Shown here in pieces: positions 59,702 through 64,000 of a DNA stretch of 64,000 bases. Under the pieces are notes generated by a model. The model was not told the origin of the DNA. It saw only the letters and a list, made by a program, of their open reading frames with translations, and searched no databases. The DNA lies in contig JAHAWY010000006.1 in NCBI GenBank assembly GCA_018385135.1, positions 19,860 through 83,859 on the forward strand. Direction: 5' to 3'. Every line of letters starts with the position of its first letter. The stretch's first letter is position 1. The DNA comes from Oscillospiraceae bacterium (GTDB lineage: Bacteria; Bacillota; Clostridia; Oscillospirales; Oscillospiraceae). A program made the translations under genes and the position numbers.

Positions 59702-60421
59702 TTATTTCAGTGAGCCGGTCTCAACGCAGTAGCCCTTGTGTCCGCATGAAGTACAGGTGAGCTTTCTGGTTTTAAAGGTGTGCTTTGAGAAGAAGAATTC
59801 GCCGCCACGGGGCTTAAAGGTATTGCCGCATTCAGGGCAGATATACATCACATTTTTGTAGTACATCCTGACTATAAGCGCAATGGCAATAACAATAAAC
59901 GGCAGGCAGATGACGAAGGGCAGCCACATACCCTTGATTATCCAAAGCAGAATTGCAGCTATCTCAACCAAATCAATGATGATGCCTGTGATAAGCATTA
60001 CAGCGCGGGTCTTTCTGAGTTTTTTCTTTCCGTTCATAATGAGTTCGATGTCGTTAATTGAATTGACGAGAATGGCATTTCGGCTGCGGACGCTCTCTCT
60101 GATCAGAGCAACCGCCTCTTTCTGCTTCTGCTTATGCTTTATTTCCTCAGCAAGCTGCTTTTCCTGCTCATCGAGAAAGGTCAGCAGCACCTTTTCCGGC
60201 GCATCGCTTTCAAGGATACCCTTAATGGTATCCAGCGAAAGTCCAAGACCTTTAAGTACGCAGATCAGCTTTAGCTTTTCAAGGTCGGCATCGGAATAAA
60301 GCCTTCTTCCGCCCTCGCTAAGCTCCGAGGGCTTTAAGATGTTTTTAGTGTCGTAAAACTGTACCGTTCTAACAGATACACCGCACAGCTTTGCCAGTTC
60401 TCCCGTCGTGTAAATCGACAC
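59702..60421 (-). CDS. MerR-family regulator fused to TM segments and C-terminal zinc ribbon
   Basis: YTTGELAKLCGVSVRTVQFYDTKNILKPSELSEGGRRLYS; two hydrophobic segments; ICPECGNTF...LTCTSCGHKGYC. GTG start at 60421 with AAGGAGG RBS. Confidence 0.88.
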   Translation of the reverse strand: MSIYTTGELAKLCGVSVRTVQFYDTKNILKPSELSEGGRRLYSDADLEKLKLICVLKGLGLSLDTIKGILESDAPEKVLLTFLDEQEKQLAEEIKHKQKQKEAVALIRESVRSRNAILVNSINDIELIMNGKKKLRKTRAVMLITGIIIDLVEIAAILLWIIKGMWLPFVICLPFIVIAIALIVRMYYKNVMYICPECGNTFKPRGGEFFFSKHTFKTRKLTCTSCGHKGYCVETGSLK

Positions 60422-60449
60422 GAGCTTCACCTCCTTGAGCCATACAATA

Positions 60450-60472
60450 GCTCATTACGCAGCGTTATGAGC
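60450..60472. promoter_or_regulatory. 23-bp palindrome upstream of the merR-like gene
   Basis: GCTCAT-t-ACGC-a-GCGT-t-ATGAGC, 10 of 11 pairs around a central A. Confidence 0.65.
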
Positions 60473-60870
60473 AATAGCTTACGCAAGGGGATTTTTTCAT
60501 TTTTGTAAAAAATCTTCTGCACAGCCGCTTTCAGCCGCAAAGAATACATTCTGTCTGCCGGAGCTTGTGAGTAAAAATTGATTAGGTCATCGCTTCCAGA
60601 TGGCAAAACACGCGATATCCAACGTACTGAGCCGGTAAGTTAAGCATAATCAGTACCTCCATCCAAAGCGGTGCGGTTTAAACATTTTTATATTATTATA
60701 CAACAATTGTTATTTCTTGTAAACAGAAACCGCGGGGCTTGCAGACGGCTGTTGAAACACGCGGCATTGATTTTAACGGTCTTGCGGCAAAATGACAATT
60801 CCTTGCTGAAAAATCGTCACACTGTTCTCCGGCGGCATAAGCGCGGAGGATGTGCTCCCCCGCGCTTAGT

Positions 60871-61119
60871 CTATTCGCCCTTATACTTTTTTCTTGTAGC
60901 AATACCGCCCCGTATGTGGCGCTGGGATTTGTTATATTCCAGCAGCTCCTTGACCTCAAGATAAAGCGGTTTGTTAACATAGCTCAACCGCTCGGTCAGA
61001 TCCTTATGTACGGTGCTTTTGGATATTCCGAATTTCTGGGCGGTGGCTCGCACTGTCGAGCTGTTCTCAATGATGAAATTTGCCAGCTCACAGGCTCTCT
61101 CCTCTATGTTATCTCTCAC
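60871..61119 (-). CDS. spoIIID: sporulation transcriptional regulator SpoIIID
   Basis: VRDNIEERACELANFIIENSSTVRATAQKFGISKSTVHKDLTERLSYVNKPLYLEVKELLEYNKSQRHIRGGIATRKKY; GTG start with GGAGGG RBS. Confidence 0.93.
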   Translation of the reverse strand: MRDNIEERACELANFIIENSSTVRATAQKFGISKSTVHKDLTERLSYVNKPLYLEVKELLEYNKSQRHIRGGIATRKKYKGE

Positions 61120-61362
61120 ATAAATCCCTCCCCGGAAATCAGCTTCCGTAGAACATCCTATGAGAAACAGCATGACCATTATGCGCGCAAAGCGTTCCAT
61201 CTGCCTTCCTTGCACAGCGCTTTTCATTTTCCGGCATCCGCGGGCGCTAATTCGCTATTGCCGCAAGCAGCTCTTGACAATTAGCTCACAGCGTGGATAA
61301 ATAGAAGCAGGCGGGCTTCCTCCGCAGCAATACATATGTCCAAAAAGAAAGGATGGCTGAAT

Positions 61363-61611
61363 ATGGCTGTATGTTTTAAATTTTCCGAAATAGTTGAGCG
61401 CAAAAGAAGGGCTTATAAGCAAATCGGAAGCTTTTTCCGGGCAGAGCATACACCTCTTGAAAAAGCTCTGATGGTCGCCACCGGCATTCTCGGCGGTATC
61501 GTTTTGGGCTTTGCCTTATCCCCCATTGGAAATGGCATACAAATCGCTTCCTCCAACGGCTGCGGAAACGTTATTAGCGAGCGTCCCGGAAATAAAAAAG
61601 CTCCAAAATAA
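61363..61611 (+). CDS. small hypothetical membrane protein
   Basis: MAVCFKFSEIVERKRRAYKQIGSFFRAEHTPLEKALMVATGILGGIVLGFALSPIGNG...; AAAGGATGG RBS; followed by terminator. Confidence 0.6.
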   Translation: MAVCFKFSEIVERKRRAYKQIGSFFRAEHTPLEKALMVATGILGGIVLGFALSPIGNGIQIASSNGCGNVISERPGNKKAPK

Positions 61612-61612
61612 T

Positions 61613-61652
61613 AAAAAGACCGTCTGCCCACGGCGTGGTGGACGGTCTTTTT
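61613..61652 (+). terminator. terminator
   Basis: AAAAAGACCGTC...GACGGTCTTTTTTT. Confidence 0.88.
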
Positions 61653-61752
61653 TTGAAAGATTTGTCAATAAGCATGACAGAAAAACAGAAGCGGCGGGCG
61701 AAATATCGTCCACCGCTTAGTTTATGCTTTAGTATAATTGGCTTTGCCTATC

Positions 61753-63177
61753 TCAGACCTTGAAGTTTACGCTGGTATCGCCCTGAGCGTCCTTACCGAA
61801 CTCATAGTCCTTGCCGGGAAGGATGGCGTTGAGCAGGATGCCGATGATAGCCGCAACAGCCAGACCGGAAAGAGCGATTGTAACGTCGCCGACAGGGAAG
61901 CTTATAGAGCCGGGACCATAGGCAATACCGATGGAGAGAACAAGGATGAGAGCCGCGATTATAACATTGCGGGACTTAGTGAAGTCAACCTTGTTTTCAA
62001 CAACATTGCGAACGCCGACCGCGGAAATCATACCGTAAAGCACCAGAGACACACCGCCGATGGTGGCTGCGGGCATAAGGCTGACGAGAGCGGCAAACTT
62101 GGGGCTGAAAGAGAACAAAACCGCGATGACTGCCGCAATTCTGATTACTCTGGGGTCATAGACTCTGGAAAGAGCCAGAACACCTGTGTTCTCACCGTAG
62201 GTGGTGTTGGCGGGTGCGCCAAACAGGGATGCAAGCATTGTTGCAAGACCGTCGCCGAGCAGAGTGCGGTGCAGCCCCGGGTCTTCAAGGTAGTTGCGCT
62301 CGCAGGTGGAGGAGATGGCGCACATATCGCCGATATGCTCAACCATGGTTGCAAGAGCAAGAGGGACAATGGTGATAACAGCGCTTATCAGCAGACCGCT
62401 GTCTATCTGGCTGCCGAAAAGATTAAACACGGTGTTGCTCCACGCAAAGGGCATACCAACCCAAGCAGCCTGCCGGAGATTATCAAGAGCGCCCTGAGTG
62501 AAGATTTTGAAGCTCTCATTGCCGAAAGCGCAGATGTAGGTAGTGCCGTCTATCTCAATGGGCTGTCCCCAGACAGCGCCGATAATGGCGGCGACGCCGT
62601 ATGAGCCGATAACACCGAGAAGTATGGGAATGATTTTTGCCATGCCCTTGCCCCAGATGTTGGCAACAACAACAATTACGATTGCCAGAACCGCAATCCA
62701 CCAACAGTTTGTGCAGTTGGAGATTGCCGAGGAGGAGAGCGTAAGACCAATGGCGATGATGACGGGACCTGTTACGATGGGCGGGAAATAGCGCATAACC
62801 TTCTGCGCGCCGAATGCCTTAAACAGAGCGGAGAGGATAACATAAAGGATGCCCGAACAGGCAACGCCAAAGCAGGCATAAGGCAGAAGCTCCGCCTCGC
62901 CGTTGGGCGCGATTGCCCAATAACCTGCCAAAAAGGCAAAAGAAGAACCCAGAAACGCCGGAACCTTTCCTTTTGAAAGCAAATGGAAAAGCAGCGTCCC
63001 TAGGCCTGCAAACAACAATGTAGCGGAAACACTCAAACCCGTAAGCGCGGGAACGAGAACGGTTGCGCCGAACATGGCGAACAAATGCTGGAAGCCCAAA
63101 ACAAGCATTCTGGGATAGCCAAGCTCGCGGGCATCGTAAATACCCGCATCTCCGAGTACTGCTTTGTTCTTTTTCAT
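61753..63177 (-). CDS. uracil-xanthine permease (NCS2 family)
   Basis: MLVLGFQHLFAMFGATVLVPALTG...NTTYGENTGVLALSRVYDPRVIRIAAV; about 12 TM. Confidence 0.94.
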   Translation of the reverse strand: MKKNKAVLGDAGIYDARELGYPRMLVLGFQHLFAMFGATVLVPALTGLSVSATLLFAGLGTLLFHLLSKGKVPAFLGSSFAFLAGYWAIAPNGEAELLPYACFGVACSGILYVILSALFKAFGAQKVMRYFPPIVTGPVIIAIGLTLSSSAISNCTNCWWIAVLAIVIVVVANIWGKGMAKIIPILLGVIGSYGVAAIIGAVWGQPIEIDGTTYICAFGNESFKIFTQGALDNLRQAAWVGMPFAWSNTVFNLFGSQIDSGLLISAVITIVPLALATMVEHIGDMCAISSTCERNYLEDPGLHRTLLGDGLATMLASLFGAPANTTYGENTGVLALSRVYDPRVIRIAAVIAVLFSFSPKFAALVSLMPAATIGGVSLVLYGMISAVGVRNVVENKVDFTKSRNVIIAALILVLSIGIAYGPGSISFPVGDVTIALSGLAVAAIIGILLNAILPGKDYEFGKDAQGDTSVNFKV

Positions 63178-63710
63178 AAATACCCCTCTCTTTTCTTTCA
63201 TATTTGTTCCGAAAAAATCCTCACGCGGTAGAATACCACAGCGTTTACAAAATGTCCACACAAATTTTCCGTTTTTGCAAATTATTTTTTTGTTTTGCAA
63301 GAATGAAATTTTCATTTGGCTTTCAGTCTGAATTCTTTGCTGATATAAAACGCATAATCAGATTTACATAAAGAATAAAACAACTCAATAACCTATAAGT
63401 TATTAACATTATAAACCGAGTTTTCAACATTGATTTTCATTTGCGGCGCAAATAATTCGAGCTTTTTTGACAAAATCTGGCAAACCCTGTAATTGATACG
63501 TCCTTTTTCCGCAAACAGAAAAATAGTTTACATAAAAAATAAGCACTTGCGAATTGCAATAAAACTCGTTCCGCTAAATTTGCAGCCCTCCCTTCTTTTA
63601 CATTTTATTCCATTTAATCTCCGATCAATTGGCAATTAAAAACTGTATTCGACAAAATGCCGCTTAATGAGGTATTATAATCTTGTAAGCAAAAGAAAAA
63701 GGAGGAAAAC

Positions 63711-64000
63711 ATGAAAAAGCTTACAATAACCATTTCCCTGCTGCTTCTGATATGCGCTCTGCTCATTTCCTGCACAGCTCCGGCGGCTGCCGCTGACGAC
63801 GCGGCGCAGACACTTTATTCTCTGGGTCTTTTCCGCGGCACAGGCACTGCGGCAAACGGCGAGCCTATATTTTACCTTAACCGCGCGCCCACGCGCGAGG
63901 AGGCAGTCGCTATGCTCGTGCGCCTGCTGGGAGCTGACGAGCAGGCGCAGGAATTCAGCAATGCCGCGCCCTTTACCGACGTATCCGGCTGGGCAAAGCC
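63711..64000 (+). CDS. SLH-domain secreted protein (3' truncated by window edge)
   Basis: MKKLTITISLLLLICALLISCTAPAAAADDAAQTLYSLGLFRGTGTAANGEPIFYLNRAPTREEAVAMLVRLLGADEQAQEF...PFTDVSGWAKP; RBS AGGAGG. Confidence 0.88.
   Translation, partial: MKKLTITISLLLLICALLISCTAPAAAADDAAQTLYSLGLFRGTGTAANGEPIFYLNRAPTREEAVAMLVRLLGADEQAQEFSNAAPFTDVSGWAK

Noticed and set aside
63178-63710. Purine riboswitch or PyrR site upstream of the uracil-xanthine permease
   Set aside because: No purine-riboswitch core or PyrR-loop consensus found; only a short AATAAC/GTTATT inverted repeat at 63387-63404, which is weak in AT-rich DNA.
1-64000. CRISPR arrays, transposons, phage or classical defence systems
   Set aside because: No regularly spaced repeat-spacer array, transposase, recombinase, restriction or toxin-antitoxin signature was found; the 20-bp repeats at 46.5 kb are contiguous and have no spacers.

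Overview
The window is about 52-55% GC by eye and looks like a Firmicutes/Clostridia chromosome, probably Oscillospirales-like (inferred from gene content and protein style, not from a search). From 1 to about 32 kb it is almost entirely minus-strand housekeeping: an Elp3-like radical SAM protein (truncated at the left edge), rnc, acpP, plsX, trmFO, topA, dprA, a SpoU-type RNA methyltransferase, a decayed region at 9.1-10.4 kb, lysS, greA, an S41 peptidase, an M23/EnvC-like protein, ftsX, ftsE, a CdaR/PucR-like regulator, an RsuA-type pseudouridine synthase, tuf, fusA, rpsG, rpsL, rpoC and rpoB. After a divergent promoter region at about 32.3 kb the strand use becomes mixed: a Gpi18-like membrane protein, tRNA-Leu(GAG), an orphan MCP, Crp/Fnr plus a ferredoxin, a 1304-aa hybrid histidine kinase, a TRM11-like methyltransferase, a divergent [FeFe]-hydrogenase locus (43-52 kb), a second Crp/Fnr plus an ABC transporter lacking its ATPase, a LuxR regulator plus acyl-CoA synthetase, an S41 peptidase, a membrane-anchored MerR protein, spoIIID, a uracil/xanthine permease and an SLH protein (truncated at the right edge). 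The best candidate for a little-described system is the 43-52 kb locus. There, a putative sensory [FeFe]-hydrogenase operon (DRTGG, RsbW-like ATPase, HydS-like protein, DRTGG, PHP) is divergent from an electron-bifurcating-type HydCBA operon that carries its own kinase-less GHKL ATPase. The intergenic region between them holds three 20-bp-phased direct repeats (TTTCACAAT...). Other notable signals are matching TGTTG-N6-CAACA sites at both Crp/Fnr genes, a 23-bp palindrome before the membrane MerR gene, and a frameshifted DUF4097-like pseudogene. No CRISPR array, transposase, integrase or prophage was seen.
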